This document shows positions 15,319 to 24,190 of a stretch of 64,000 nt of DNA, one piece after another. This DNA comes from an uncultured Chlamydiae bacterium (lineage in GTDB: Bacteria > Chlamydiota > Chlamydiia > Chlamydiales > SM23-39). Under the pieces are notes generated by a model that was not told the origin of the DNA, made no database searches, and was given only the letters and a program-made list of their open reading frames with translations. A program made the translations under genes and the position numbers. The stretch is taken from NCBI GenBank assembly GCA_903893545.1, contig CAITMJ010000021.1:124001-188000 (forward strand), written 5' to 3'. Positions within the stretch are counted from its first letter, which is position 1. Each line of letters begins with the position of its first letter.

Positions 15319-16404
15319 TTAATCATTTTTTTTACAATGAAACAAAGCTGCTATTTCCACATGATTGGTTCCAGGAAAAAGCAAATACCCTTTTCCCTCT
15401 TGCAAGAGCCAGCCAGACTCTAGCAAAATTTTTGCATCGCGCTTAAAAGTTTGAAAATCGCAGCTTACATAAATGAGCGTGCCTTGGAATGTTTTAATCG
15501 ATTCAAGAAGAAGGGGATCGATCCCTTTTCTCGGAGGATCGACGATAATGCAATCGGCCTTTTGCAGAAGATGAGTGGCCGATTTACCATCTATAAGATG
15601 ATAGTGAGCAGATGTTTTGATCTCTTGGAATGAAAGGTATGAGTGGGGATTATTTTCCACAAGATCCACCTCAGCGCATTTTGGCGATGCGAGAATTCCC
15701 ATCGCGCCAACACCTGCATAAATTTCGAGAAGCTTCGCTCTACTGGGGACCCATTCAACGACTTGTTTAGCGAGCTTTTCAAAAAGGGTCCAGTGCGCTT
15801 GAGAAAATGCCCCCGGATGAAAGGGGAACCTCTTGCCCAAGAGTTCTTGCCACAAAAACTTTTCTCCCCAGATATGGATCCACTCTTCACCGAGAATTCG
15901 ATTCGTCTCCGCGGGCTGCACATTGAGCCAAATAGAGTGCCATAGATCATTTTTTAAAAGGTTTGCGCACAAACGGTCTAAAGAGCCGTCGTGAGCCTGG
16001 ACGACAAGAGAGAGCTGCACTTTTTTCGTCACAAGGTCGACAAAGAGCTGTACATAGCGGAGAAGCCCTCTTTTTTCGTCATAAATAAAAACTTTTTCTT
16101 CTGCGATCGCTCTTTTTAAAATTTTTATTGCCTGATTGATCGAAGGGTGATGCGCTAGGCAATCTGGTATCGGCTCAACATCATGAGTTCCTTGGCGAAA
16201 TAGGCCGATTTGAGGATTTTGGAATTTTCCGCGAATAGCGAGCTTTGCCTTGGTTCGCCAACCATAGAGAGAGCCCGTGACAAGCTCAGATGGCCCTAAA
16301 AACTCCACAGCTTCTTGCCAAATGCCAGGGCTATCAAGATTTTTTTTCAACGTGCAACCGCTGCAAGCGCCGAAGTGGGGACAGATTGTCGATAAGTCGT
16401 TCAT
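15319..16404 (-). CDS. 23S rRNA m5U methyltransferase, RlmD/RumA family
   Basis: 361 residues from ATG 16404; an in-frame GTG at 16455 is the alternative. Methylates a uridine C5 in RNA using SAM. The N-terminal iron-sulfur motif CPHFGACSGC sits at residues 8-17, the SAM site is YAGVGAMGIL, and VDPPRKG is followed by the nucleophile segment YVSCDFQTFKRD. There is no N-terminal TRAM domain, as in short RumA relatives. Target position (U1939 or U747) cannot be told from the sequence. Confidence 0.88.
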   Translation of the reverse strand: MNDLSTICPHFGACSGCTLKKNLDSPGIWQEAVEFLGPSELVTGSLYGWRTKAKLAIRGKFQNPQIGLFRQGTHDVEPIPDCLAHHPSINQAIKILKRAIAEEKVFIYDEKRGLLRYVQLFVDLVTKKVQLSLVVQAHDGSLDRLCANLLKNDLWHSIWLNVQPAETNRILGEEWIHIWGEKFLWQELLGKRFPFHPGAFSQAHWTLFEKLAKQVVEWVPSRAKLLEIYAGVGAMGILASPKCAEVDLVENNPHSYLSFQEIKTSAHYHLIDGKSATHLLQKADCIIVDPPRKGIDPLLLESIKTFQGTLIYVSCDFQTFKRDAKILLESGWLLQEGKGYLLFPGTNHVEIAALFHCKKND

Positions 16405-16574
16405 AACTTTGTTTATAGTTTGTCGAGAAAGGTCGGCCTGTTCAAAAGTGGCCACTTTTCAACAACCCCTAAACAAGTTGTCGACAAGAAAAGCTTCCTC
16501 GAAGGCCCGCTATCTTATCAACTTTTCCACATCCCTTAAAGAAGAAGAAATTCTAATAAATACATTCTATTTTC

Positions 16575-16603
16575 TTTAGGTTCTTGGGAAAGATTTGTAT
16601 ACT
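16575..16603 (+). promoter_or_regulatory. candidate promoter just upstream of the hexapeptide gene
   Basis: A near-consensus -10 TATACT (16598-16603) lies 9 bases before ATG 16612, with a weak -35 TTTAGG (16575-16580) at 17 nt. The predicted transcript would have almost no leader and no ribosome site is visible, so a leaderless message is possible. Confidence 0.4.
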
Positions 16604-16611
16604 CCTATCTC

Positions 16612-17301
16612 ATGAACTTCTTCACGGCTCAACTTTTTTTTCACCTCAACCGATTTGCCCATTCTTCCATTTGGGAAAAAGGAAAGCCCGTTTGGTCAGC
16701 TCTTTGGCATTTAAAAAAGTATCTTGACGATTTTTCCCTCGGCGAAGTTCGATCTCCCATCCATCCAGGAGTTCATCTCATAAATCCGGAGCTTATTTCC
16801 ATTGGAGAAAAAACGATCATCGAGCCAGGGGTTTTGATTCAAGGCCCTTGCATCATAGGCGATGGATGTGTGATTCGACACGGTGCGTACATCCGAGAAT
16901 ATGTGATCTTAGGAGATCAATGCCAAGTAGGTCATAGCGCAGAATTGAAACACTCCATTCTTTTAGATGGAGCGGCTGCAACCCATTTTGTTTACGTAGG
17001 CGATTCAATCATCGGAAATAACGCCAATCTTGGCGCCGGGGTGAAATGCGCAAATTCGCGGCTCGATCGAGATGAGGTAAGCGTGCTGTGGGACAATCAA
17101 AAAGTCAAAAGCGGTCTAAAAAAATTTGGCGCGATTGTCGGCGATCGTGTCCAAATCGGCTGTAACTGCGTGTTAAATCCAGGGACACTCATCGGCAAAG
17201 AAAGTTTTTGCCATCCACTGCTCAATGTCGGTGGATACATTCCGCCAAAAAGCGTGCTCAAAGGCGAGCGTAAATTGCAAATGGGATCTATTCATGTTTG
17301 A
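16612..17301 (+). CDS. left-handed beta-helix (hexapeptide) protein, GlmU C-terminal-like
   Basis: 229 residues. After an N-terminal helical part the protein is a run of hexapeptide repeats (IHPGVH, ISIGEKTIIEPGVLIQGPCI, VILGDQ, SIIGNNANLGAG, AIVGDRVQIGCN, TLIGKESF), as in the acetyltransferase half of GlmU. The N-terminal uridylyltransferase domain of bifunctional GlmU is absent. It most likely belongs to nucleotide-sugar or UDP-GlcNAc metabolism; Chlamydia carries a similar gene beside ispA, the same arrangement as here. The ispA start overlaps its end by 8 bp. Confidence 0.8.
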   Translation: MNFFTAQLFFHLNRFAHSSIWEKGKPVWSALWHLKKYLDDFSLGEVRSPIHPGVHLINPELISIGEKTIIEPGVLIQGPCIIGDGCVIRHGAYIREYVILGDQCQVGHSAELKHSILLDGAAATHFVYVGDSIIGNNANLGAGVKCANSRLDRDEVSVLWDNQKVKSGLKKFGAIVGDRVQIGCNCVLNPGTLIGKESFCHPLLNVGGYIPPKSVLKGERKLQMGSIHV

Positions 17302-18157
17302 AGAGTATCGAAAAAAAATCGAATCGGAAATTGAAACAGCTATTTTTCAAATGGGAGAAAAAACAACCCTTCGAGACGCTTGCGAATACGCCTTAAAAGG
17401 GGGCGGAAAGCGCTTAAGACCGCTTTTCGTGTTGATTATCTCTAACGCCCTAGGTCATGGTCTTGACGCAGTCCAGGCGGCTTTAAGCGTTGAATTTTTC
17501 CACACCTCTTCACTCATTGCAGACGATTTGCCTTGCATGGACGACGACGACGAGAGAAGAAATCGCCCCTCCCTTCACCGCGCATTTGAAGAGAGTGTTG
17601 CGCTGCTCGCCAGCTTCACATTTATCGCTTCTGGCTATGAAGGCATTTATAAAAATGGGCAAATCATGAAAGCCGATCCCCGTTTTTCTAAAACGGCGGA
17701 CACGGCTACAATTTTAAGCCTTCAAATCGCTGCGCGATGTGGTGGAATCAAAGGCGTGATGAATGGACAATTTTTTGATTTATTTCCTCCGGATCGAAGT
17801 TTTGAGACAATCCAAAAGATCATTGAGCAAAAAACAGTCACCCTCTTTCAAACCGCTTTTGCATTTGGCTGGCTATTTGGAGGAGGAGATCCTGCGCTTT
17901 TACAAAAAGTTGAAGATGCAGCATTTCATTTTGGTATGGCGTTTCAAATCGCCGATGATTTGCAAGATGAAGAGCAAGACGCCCTTCATTTGTGCCAGAT
18001 CAACATCGCCTCCGCATTAGGCCGCCCGCGCGCTTTTTCCCTGTTTGATGAAGAGATGGCAAAATTTGAAGCGGCGATCAAAGAGCTTGGAATTTGGAAT
18101 AGAGACTTTGAAGTAGCGGCCGGCTATCTTCAACAACTGCTTCCGGCCGCTTCCTAG
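17294..18157 (+). CDS. ispA: polyprenyl (farnesyl/geranylgeranyl) diphosphate synthase
   Basis: 287 residues from ATG 17294. Head-to-tail prenyltransferase of isoprenoid synthesis. GGGKRLRP near residue 36, the first Asp-rich motif DDLPCMDDDD near 76 and the second, DDLQDE, near 221 are present; the spacing DDxxCMD is the bacterial type II FARM. Normal family length. Two aromatic residues before the first motif (EFFHTSSLIADD) suggest a short-chain product. Overlaps the hexapeptide gene, so the two are co-translated. Converges with recA after 6 bp. Confidence 0.92.
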   Translation: MFEEYRKKIESEIETAIFQMGEKTTLRDACEYALKGGGKRLRPLFVLIISNALGHGLDAVQAALSVEFFHTSSLIADDLPCMDDDDERRNRPSLHRAFEESVALLASFTFIASGYEGIYKNGQIMKADPRFSKTADTATILSLQIAARCGGIKGVMNGQFFDLFPPDRSFETIQKIIEQKTVTLFQTAFAFGWLFGGGDPALLQKVEDAAFHFGMAFQIADDLQDEEQDALHLCQINIASALGRPRAFSLFDEEMAKFEAAIKELGIWNRDFEVAAGYLQQLLPAAS

Positions 18158-18163
18158 AAACGA

Positions 18164-19219
18164 TTAAACGAGAGCGTCTTCTTTTGAAGGATTTTTCTTC
18201 AAAACGCTTCCTTCGGAAATTTTTGCATGAATCGCCTTTTCAATCTCATCGGCAATCTTTGGGTTTTTTTTCAGCTCTTCGCGCGCAGCTTCTCGGCCTT
18301 GCCCTAAGCGATGCGTCTGATAGCTAAACCAAGTTCCTTTTTTATCGATCACCGCAAGTTCTGTCCCTACATCGATGAGCGAGCCGATATGAGAAATCCC
18401 CTCGTTAAAGAGGATGTCGAACTCTGCTGATTGGAAAGGAGGTGCGCATTTATTCTTTACGACTTTGACTTTGACGCGCGATCCGATGTCATTTGTATTC
18501 TCAGGCCCTTTAATTCCCGAAATACGGCGAATATCCATTCGGATCGACGAATAGAATTTCAACGCTCGCCCGCCCGTTGTCGTTTCTGGATTTCCGAACA
18601 TGACACCGATTTTTTCGCGGATCTGGTTGATGAAAATCGCGCATGTATTGCTTCGCGACAGCGTTGCGGTTAATTTGCGCAGAGCTTGTGACATCATCCT
18701 AGCTTGCAATCCCATGAATTGATCACCGATTTCTCCCTCTAGCTCAGATTTTGGAACAAGAGCCGCAACAGAGTCTATCACGATGACATCGATCGCGTTT
18801 GAGCGGGCGAGCATTTCCGCAATATTGAGAGCTTCTTCGCCATTATCCGGCTGAGAAATCATCAAATCATCGATGTTGACCCCGATTTTAGCTGCATAGG
18901 CAGGATCGAGCGCATGTTCTGCGTCGATGTAGGCAGCAAGGCCTCCATTTTTTTGTGCATTGGCTACGATATGTGTTGCGAGCGTCGATTTACCGGAAGA
19001 TTCCGGGCCGAAAATTTCAACGATTCTGCCGCGGGGAATACCGCCGATTCCAAGAGCAATATCGAGGGAAATTGCGCCCGTTTTAATCACGCTAAGACCG
19101 TGAGTTGAAGAGTGTTTGCCAAGCGCCATAATCGCGCCTTCGCCGAACTGTTTTTGAATATGCGATATCGCCAGCTCAAGCGCCTTGCGCTTGTCTGAGT
19201 CTTGTTTTGGTAAATTCAT
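18164..19219 (-). CDS. recA: recombinase RecA
   Basis: 351 residues, the typical RecA length. Binds single-stranded DNA and drives strand exchange. Walker [10 protein letters not shown] near residue 67, Walker [11 protein letters not shown], the MAW region and the L2 loop ([16 protein letters not shown]) are intact. The acidic tail is shorter and more basic than in E. coli. No LexA-type operator is visible upstream, as expected for Chlamydiae, which lack a LexA-controlled SOS response as far as I know. Confidence 0.98.
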   Translation of the reverse strand: MNLPKQDSDKRKALELAISHIQKQFGEGAIMALGKHSSTHGLSVIKTGAISLDIALGIGGIPRGRIVEIFGPESSGKSTLATHIVANAQKNGGLAAYIDAEHALDPAYAAKIGVNIDDLMISQPDNGEEALNIAEMLARSNAIDVIVIDSVAALVPKSELEGEIGDQFMGLQARMMSQALRKLTATLSRSNTCAIFINQIREKIGVMFGNPETTTGGRALKFYSSIRMDIRRISGIKGPENTNDIGSRVKVKVVKNKCAPPFQSAEFDILFNEGISHIGSLIDVGTELAVIDKKGTWFSYQTHRLGQGREAAREELKKNPKIADEIEKAIHAKISEGSVLKKNPSKEDALV

Positions 19220-19254
19220 GATGACCTCTGAAATGTTAGACTGGTTTTTCTCCT

Positions 19255-19283
19255 AGCATGAAATCTCGTTTCCTTCTCGTCAA
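19255..19283 (-). promoter_or_regulatory. recA: candidate recA promoter
   Basis: Minus strand TTGACG (19283-19278), 17-nt spacer, CATGCT (19260-19255), 36 nt upstream of the recA ATG. The -35 is good and the -10 is weak. Confidence 0.35.
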
Positions 19284-19295
19284 CTATCAAATGTG

Positions 19296-19324
19296 TTGGA
19301 ATAAAATTCGCTGGCGCCTACACT
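19296..19324 (+). promoter_or_regulatory. candidate promoter of the first porin gene
   Basis: TTGGAA (19296-19301), 17-nt spacer, TACACT (19319-19324), followed by a strong AAAGGAGAG ribosome site before ATG 19363. Back-to-back with the recA promoter candidate. Confidence 0.45.
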
Positions 19325-19362
19325 ACGAAATTAGAAGAACCCATATCTCAAAGGAGAGATGA

Positions 19363-20514
19363 ATGAATACATTTTACAAATTAGTTTGCTTAAGCGCGGC
19401 CTTCATGGTCAGTTCAAGCAGCTTTGCTGACACTTCAGATGTTAGCCAATCGCCAATGCAAAGCAATTCATCGATGATGAAAAAGAATTGCCCAGCATTT
19501 GACCAAGGTCTTGGACTCCCTGACAACAAATATGCTGCAGCGTACAACGCACCTGCTTGCATCAGCGTAAAAAACGGCTGGGATTTTGATCTTTTCGGAA
19601 GTTTTATCTATTGGCATGCAAGCCAAGAAGACATGGACGTAGCCTATGTACCAGTGACCGTTGCGACTACAGCAACAGGTGTTGTTCCTGGAGCAGTTGC
19701 ATTTCAAAACGTCCAATATGAACCAGGATTTAAAGCTGGCTTTGGATTCAATACAAATTACGATGGTTGGGTCTTTCGCGGCGAGTATACATGGCTTCAC
19801 CAAAAAGTTTCAGGTTCTACTACAGCCCCTACTTTAGCTACAGGCGCAGCTGGAACTTTCTATGCCAACGATTGGTTTGTCAATCATACAACTGGCGACG
19901 ATAACACGGGAGCATCTGTTTCCTCCTCTTGGAAAATGCATCTCGACATGGTTGATGCAGTATTTGCAAGACCTTTTTATGAAGGCGCTCAATTAGCCGT
20001 CGTTCCTTTCGGGGGGCTCCGTGGTCTTTGGATTCGTCAAAATTTAGACATCGATCTCCTAAGCTCAACAAAAACTGTTAATTGCTACTCGAACAACCAC
20101 TCCTCTAGCTGGGCTGTTGGTCCAACAACAGGCGTTGGTGGACACTGGTTTCTAGGAAGAGGCTTCCGCTTTGAAGGAAATGCTGCTGCGAGTATCCTCT
20201 ATACACAGTACACAACAATTTCTCATAGCGAACAAGATTCCCAATTGTTTTCAGCAGGTGGACTTGCTGTAACATCCTCGATGTCGAACCTAAACGTTCT
20301 TCGTCCTGTTGGTCAATTGTCTTTAGGCCTAGCCTGGGGATCGTACTGCTGCAATAACGAGTGCTACTTCGATATTTCTGCAGACTATGAATTCCTCTAT
20401 TTCTGGCAACAAAACGTTATGCGTGAATGGGCTGGACAGATCCAAGGTTACGCAGATCCAGGTGCAGACCTTCAAATGCATGGTCTGACAGTATCTGCCC
20501 GTTTTGATTTCTAG
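19363..20514 (+). CDS. MOMP-like outer-membrane porin (Legionella-MOMP type)
   Basis: 383 residues. Cleavable signal peptide ending at about SSSFA-DT (residue 22). The mature part is rich in aromatic beta strands and Gly, with the family's recurring blocks FGSFIYWHASQEDMDVAY, GWVFRGEYTWLH, PFGGLRGLWIRQ and WAVGPTTGVGGHWFLG. It ends in ARFDF, a terminal Phe as needed for BAM-mediated insertion. A cysteine-rich spot (SYCCNNECYF) could form disulfides, which matter in the chlamydial envelope. Paralogue of 21656-22891. Confidence 0.87.
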   Translation: MNTFYKLVCLSAAFMVSSSSFADTSDVSQSPMQSNSSMMKKNCPAFDQGLGLPDNKYAAAYNAPACISVKNGWDFDLFGSFIYWHASQEDMDVAYVPVTVATTATGVVPGAVAFQNVQYEPGFKAGFGFNTNYDGWVFRGEYTWLHQKVSGSTTAPTLATGAAGTFYANDWFVNHTTGDDNTGASVSSSWKMHLDMVDAVFARPFYEGAQLAVVPFGGLRGLWIRQNLDIDLLSSTKTVNCYSNNHSSSWAVGPTTGVGGHWFLGRGFRFEGNAAASILYTQYTTISHSEQDSQLFSAGGLAVTSSMSNLNVLRPVGQLSLGLAWGSYCCNNECYFDISADYEFLYFWQQNVMREWAGQIQGYADPGADLQMHGLTVSARFDF

Positions 20515-20547
20515 TGTTTCTTAAATTCTAATCGTTCGCTCTCCAGG

Positions 20548-20573
20548 GCCGCCTCTTTTTGAGGCGGCTTTTT
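20548..20573 (+). terminator. rho-independent terminator after the porin gene
   Basis: GCCGCCTC - TTTTT - GAGGCGGC followed by TTTTT, starting 33 nt after the stop codon. Confidence 0.9.
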
Positions 20574-20628
20574 CATTTCTCGGAAATAAACAGAAAATTT
20601 GCTTCAATGCGAAAAAAGGGGCAAATTT

Positions 20629-21597
20629 ATGATATTGGCAGGTGACATCGGCGGAACGAATACTCGGCTTGCTCTTTTTGAGTCTCGTGGAGACCTAAAA
20701 ATCATCCTAGAAAAGAGATATCCCAGCCGTCAATACAACGACTTTGAAGAAATCGTCAGGCAATTCTTAAACGAACACAAAAGATCGGTGAGTATAGCGT
20801 GCTTTGGCATCGCAGGACCGATTCGAGAAGGGCGCGCATATCCTCCCAATCTCTCTTGGATCGTCGATGCGCAGGAGCTCAGCAGAAACCTTCATATCCC
20901 ATCAGTACACCTTCTAAACGATCTACAAGCCAATGCAAATGGACTCAAAGAGCTGAAAGACGGAGAATTGTTTCTCGTCCAAGAAGGGAAGCAGCAAACG
21001 GGCAATCAAGGGCTTCTTTCGGTAGGAACAGGCCTTGGCGAAGCGGGGCTTTATTGGGATGGAACTAAACACCACCCCTTTGCCTGTGAAGGAGGGCATG
21101 TAGATTTTGCGCCTAAAAACGATCTAGAGATTGAGCTTCTCCTCTTCATGCAGAAAAAATTTAGACACGTTTCCTATGAACGAGTCGTCTCTGGACCTGG
21201 CCTTCGCATGATTTATGAATTTCTCATTGAAAAAGGATATGAGAGCGAGTCTCAAGAGGTAAAAGAGGCGATGCAAGAGCGCGATCCATCGATTGTCATC
21301 AGTGAATTTGGGATTCAAGATAGAGATAAGGCTTGCAGCCGTGTAGTTGATTGGTTTCTTTCATTTTTAGGAGCAGAAGCTGGAAATCTCGCACTGAAAT
21401 TTCTTTCTCTTGGAGGTATATATCTCGGTGGCGGAATGCCTCCTCGCTACGCACAACGATTTATGCAAAGCGAATTTCTCACCTCATTTATCCATAAAGG
21501 TCGTTTTAAAGATCTTCTTGAGTCGATACCGATCTACATCGTCATGAATGCCGATACGGCACTTTTGGGAGCGGCCTCTTTTGCAAGAGAGCTCTAA
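20629..21597 (+). CDS. glk: glucokinase
   Basis: 322 residues from ATG 20629, preceded by AAGGGG. Phosphorylates glucose at C6 with ATP. Contains the phosphate loop GDIGGTNTRLALFE, the catalytic Asp in LLNDLQANANGL, GTGLGEAGLY and the EGGHVDFAP substrate segment; the adenosine motif (GGIYLGGGMPPR) is near residue 270. Length matches the bacterial Glk group A. Chlamydiaceae import glucose 6-phosphate and lack this enzyme, so it fits an environmental chlamydia that can use free glucose. Sits between two porin genes. Confidence 0.93.
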   Translation: MILAGDIGGTNTRLALFESRGDLKIILEKRYPSRQYNDFEEIVRQFLNEHKRSVSIACFGIAGPIREGRAYPPNLSWIVDAQELSRNLHIPSVHLLNDLQANANGLKELKDGELFLVQEGKQQTGNQGLLSVGTGLGEAGLYWDGTKHHPFACEGGHVDFAPKNDLEIELLLFMQKKFRHVSYERVVSGPGLRMIYEFLIEKGYESESQEVKEAMQERDPSIVISEFGIQDRDKACSRVVDWFLSFLGAEAGNLALKFLSLGGIYLGGGMPPRYAQRFMQSEFLTSFIHKGRFKDLLESIPIYIVMNADTALLGAASFAREL

Positions 21598-21626
21598 AAT
21601 GAAACAGGCCGGTTTTTGCCGGCCTG
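21598..21626 (-). terminator. terminator of the second porin gene
   Basis: CAGGCCGG/CCGGCCTG stem (21605-21626) followed on the minus strand by TTTCATTTT. It may also act weakly for glk read from the other side, where no T-run follows. Confidence 0.7.
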
Positions 21627-21655
21627 CTGAATTAGGAAAATCTCTTCAAGATCTC

Positions 21656-22891
21656 TTAGAAATCGAGTCTTGCATTCATGGTTAAGCCATGAACATAGAG
21701 GTTACCATTAGGAGCAAAGCTCTTAGCTTGCTGATTGAAGCTCACGAAATTGCGGAACATGTTTTGATCCCAAAATATTTGGAATCCATACATTGCCGAA
21801 AGATCGACATGCCAGTTGTTGTTATCGAAATAAGAACCCCAACCGAAGCCCATTTCCAAATCAGCATGAGCTCTTAAGAGATCAATTGTTTGGGAAACTG
21901 CAGCGTTTGTCTTAACTGGAGTTGCAGAGCCAGAGGAAGAGTGGAGAACCACTTTATTATCTTGGTGAACAACAAAGCGTGTGTACAAGATATCAGCAGA
22001 TGCATTGCCGAGGAATCTAGTGCCATAGCCAAGGAGCCAGTTCGACTCAAAGCCAGCGCGTGGTCCTACGCCCCAAGAAGACGAGTATGCGTTGTCATGG
22101 GAATTGTAGTAGCCATTCGCGTTTGTATAGTTTGTGCTACCGTTGTAGGTAGTGTTAATGCTCTGACGGATCCAAGCACCTCTAGCGCCAAAAAATGGTC
22201 TAACGGTGAGTTTTGTGCCAGAATAGTAGCTTCTAGCCATCGACACATCCAAGAAGTCCATTTTCAGAGTCCAGGATTGGTCTGCATTATTATAGAAATA
22301 AGGCACTGATGTTCCGGCATTTACTCCATAAGATCCAGCTGCATCCAAGTTTGAATAGAGATAGGTTCCATTTGGAAGAGAAGTACCGGTTGCTGTATCG
22401 CCAGTTTGTGGTTTTACACCAGAACCTGTCGAACCATGGAACCAAGTATACTCAGCAAATCCATCCCAGTTATCCCAGTCCAAGTTTACACCGAGACCGA
22501 ATTTAAAGCCGGGGCGGTAAGTAAAGTTTGGAGAAGTAACCGTCATGTTGTTTAGATAAGCATTTGAACCTGTGCTTACGAAAGGCAAGTCTGCGCCGTA
22601 GCTCGTTTTGCCTTCTGGATCGTTGTGTGAAAGCAATCCAATTTCCATATTTTCTTGTTGTGCTTGCCAGTAGATAAAGCTACCAGTTGCATAGACATCC
22701 CAAGAACCGCGTACTTCTACGCGAGCTGGCGCATTGTAGCCAGACATTAGTTGGGATTGTGACATTTCATGTCCTTGATCAAAGCTCTTTTGCGGACGGC
22801 ACTTAGTGTTGTCCTGCTGAGCAAAGATGGAAGTAGACGCTAGAAGCGACGCTACTACCCAAGGCTTTGTTTTCGTGAGTAAATTCAGCAT
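21656..22891 (-). CDS. MOMP-like outer-membrane porin (Legionella-MOMP type)
   Basis: 411 residues with a signal peptide ending near SIFA-QQ (residue 24) and a C-terminal ARLDF. Shares its plan with the porin at 19363: GSFIYWQAQQENMEIG, GFAEYTWFHGS, PFFGARGAWIRQS, WGVGPRAGFESNWLLG, and a closing FGWGSYFDNNNWHVDLSA. Loop lengths differ, and it lacks the Cys-rich segment of its paralogue. Strong GGAGAG ribosome site. The porin/glk/porin arrangement suggests gene duplication with surface-loop divergence. Confidence 0.87.
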   Translation of the reverse strand: MLNLLTKTKPWVVASLLASTSIFAQQDNTKCRPQKSFDQGHEMSQSQLMSGYNAPARVEVRGSWDVYATGSFIYWQAQQENMEIGLLSHNDPEGKTSYGADLPFVSTGSNAYLNNMTVTSPNFTYRPGFKFGLGVNLDWDNWDGFAEYTWFHGSTGSGVKPQTGDTATGTSLPNGTYLYSNLDAAGSYGVNAGTSVPYFYNNADQSWTLKMDFLDVSMARSYYSGTKLTVRPFFGARGAWIRQSINTTYNGSTNYTNANGYYNSHDNAYSSSWGVGPRAGFESNWLLGYGTRFLGNASADILYTRFVVHQDNKVVLHSSSGSATPVKTNAAVSQTIDLLRAHADLEMGFGWGSYFDNNNWHVDLSAMYGFQIFWDQNMFRNFVSFNQQAKSFAPNGNLYVHGLTMNARLDF

Positions 22892-23097
22892 GTTTTGCTC
22901 TCCATTATTTCGCGATAGCGTTGTTTAACCAGATAACTTGTGAGTTCCGAAGCATCGTTTTTAGACTCTTCTCCTCACGTCAGCTATATGAGGGGAATGG
23001 TAAACTCAAGTGGAAAAATAAATCAAGAAAAAGCTTGAAGTTCGCGTGCAAAAGAAAGTTCTCTCCGAGGGAAATTGACGAAAAAATTTTGTTCGGC

Positions 23098-23307
23098 TCA
23101 AGATTCTAAATAATCGACCCAATGAATAAAAAGACCGATTTTTATGTCAGAGTGGAGGGGTTTATTCGATTCGAGGATAAGAATCCATGGAACATGGCTA
23201 AACTCCTCTTCTTCGTCTTCGGTTGCCTCGAAAAGCTCTTCTTCAAAATCTTCAATCGATCCAAAGTACGTTTGCGGAAAGAGGAAATGATGGTTTTTTT
23301 GCAGCAT
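23098..23307 (-). CDS. hypothetical small acidic protein
   Basis: 69 residues, not recognised. A very acidic centre (FEEELFEATEDEEEEF) is followed by a hydrophobic, strand-like end (VPWILILESNKPLHSDIKIGLFIHWVDYLES). Composition looks like a real protein and the opposite-strand reading (23122-23340) does not, but no clear ribosome site is present. It follows the NlpC/P60 gene on the same strand after a 95-bp gap. Confidence 0.45.
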   Translation of the reverse strand: MLQKNHHFLFPQTYFGSIEDFEEELFEATEDEEEEFSHVPWILILESNKPLHSDIKIGLFIHWVDYLES

Positions 23308-23402
23308 TGGAAGTTCCCGGCTCTTTCTTTCTTCACATAGTCAAGAGTAGAGTGGGAAGCAACAGTTTTTTCTAACTCACGAAGGATAAGTTTATTGCAA
23401 AA

Positions 23403-24161
23403 TTAATTGGCGAATCGGCGAAGGCTAAAATAAGATGTCGTCTGCAGAATCTCTTTTAGTCGTTCAGCTAGAGGGTATAGACGAACGCCAAAAGGCGATT
23501 TGCTTTCGATGATTGTTTTGGCATCGCGGACAAAAAGCACATGTCCTGGATAGACGATCATGTCCATCGGAAGAAGGTTTTCGTGGTCTAGAGGTTTGCC
23601 AAAAGATAAAAGCTGAGAGGTGTTGCGAGGTGTAAGGCCACCCGATGCTTCAAAAAGCAGCCCGGAACAATCAAGTCCTTGAAAAGTCCAAAGAGTTTCG
23701 ATGCGAGGTTCGAGTTTTTCAGACGGTGGATAAAAAGAAAACATTTCTGGAATACCGGAAGCCCAATTACCTCCCCATACATAAGGCACACCCAATCGTC
23801 CTTCCATATGTGCAAGCAATGCCTTTGCGGAGAAAGAGAGAGTCTTGGTTGCAGAAGGGCCAGAGCAGGGAATTGTAAAGCGGCGATCGATGTAAAGCTG
23901 TTTTACATCGTAATCAGGCCAGAGAATTTGCAAGATGAATGGAGATATTTCTTGGGATACCTGAAAGCGCATGCCTGGCAAAGCGACAAATTCGAAGTGA
24001 TAGGGATGCCCATTTTCATTTAGAGGGAGCCGATTGCCAGAAAAGACAGAGGAGAAATCAGCAGTGTTTAAAACGGGAGCTGGTTTTTGTATTTCGATCC
24101 ATTGCATAGGAGTCAGAGGGGTGGAAGTTTGCAACAAAATTTCTTCCTCTGTTATACACAC
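23403..24161 (-). CDS. NlpC/P60-family peptidoglycan hydrolase
   Basis: 252 residues. N-terminal SH3-like half, then an NlpC/P60 domain with the catalytic Cys at about 165 in GLDCSGLLFEASGG and the His at about 207 in YPGHVLFVRD, preceded by GVPYVWGGN, the family hallmark. Such enzymes cut D-Glu/mDAP bonds in stem peptides. A Chlamydia NlpC/P60 protein has been reported to process peptidoglycan during division. No signal peptide is visible. It contains an in-frame copy of the palindrome (23888-23910), encoding VKQLYI. Confidence 0.87.
   Translation of the reverse strand: MCITEEEILLQTSTPLTPMQWIEIQKPAPVLNTADFSSVFSGNRLPLNENGHPYHFEFVALPGMRFQVSQEISPFILQILWPDYDVKQLYIDRRFTIPCSGPSATKTLSFSAKALLAHMEGRLGVPYVWGGNWASGIPEMFSFYPPSEKLEPRIETLWTFQGLDCSGLLFEASGGLTPRNTSQLLSFGKPLDHENLLPMDMIVYPGHVLFVRDAKTIIESKSPFGVRLYPLAERLKEILQTTSYFSLRRFAN
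23888..23910. repeat. palindrome, looser copy inside the NlpC/P60 gene
   Basis: Arms CGATGTAAA / TTTACATCG around GCTGT. Same core as the other copies but with a five-base centre. Encodes DVKQLYID on the minus strand. Confidence 0.5.
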
Positions 24162-24190
24162 CGAACAACCAATAATCTAGGACAAAGCTG

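Noticed and set aside
16385..16480. Three TTGTCGA motifs around the RlmD start
   Set aside because: Noted as a possible operator cluster, but arms are imperfect, spacing is irregular and one copy is coding; too weak to call.
19220..19362. SOS/LexA box upstream of recA
   Set aside because: No CTGT-N8-ACAG pattern; Chlamydiae are not known to have LexA.
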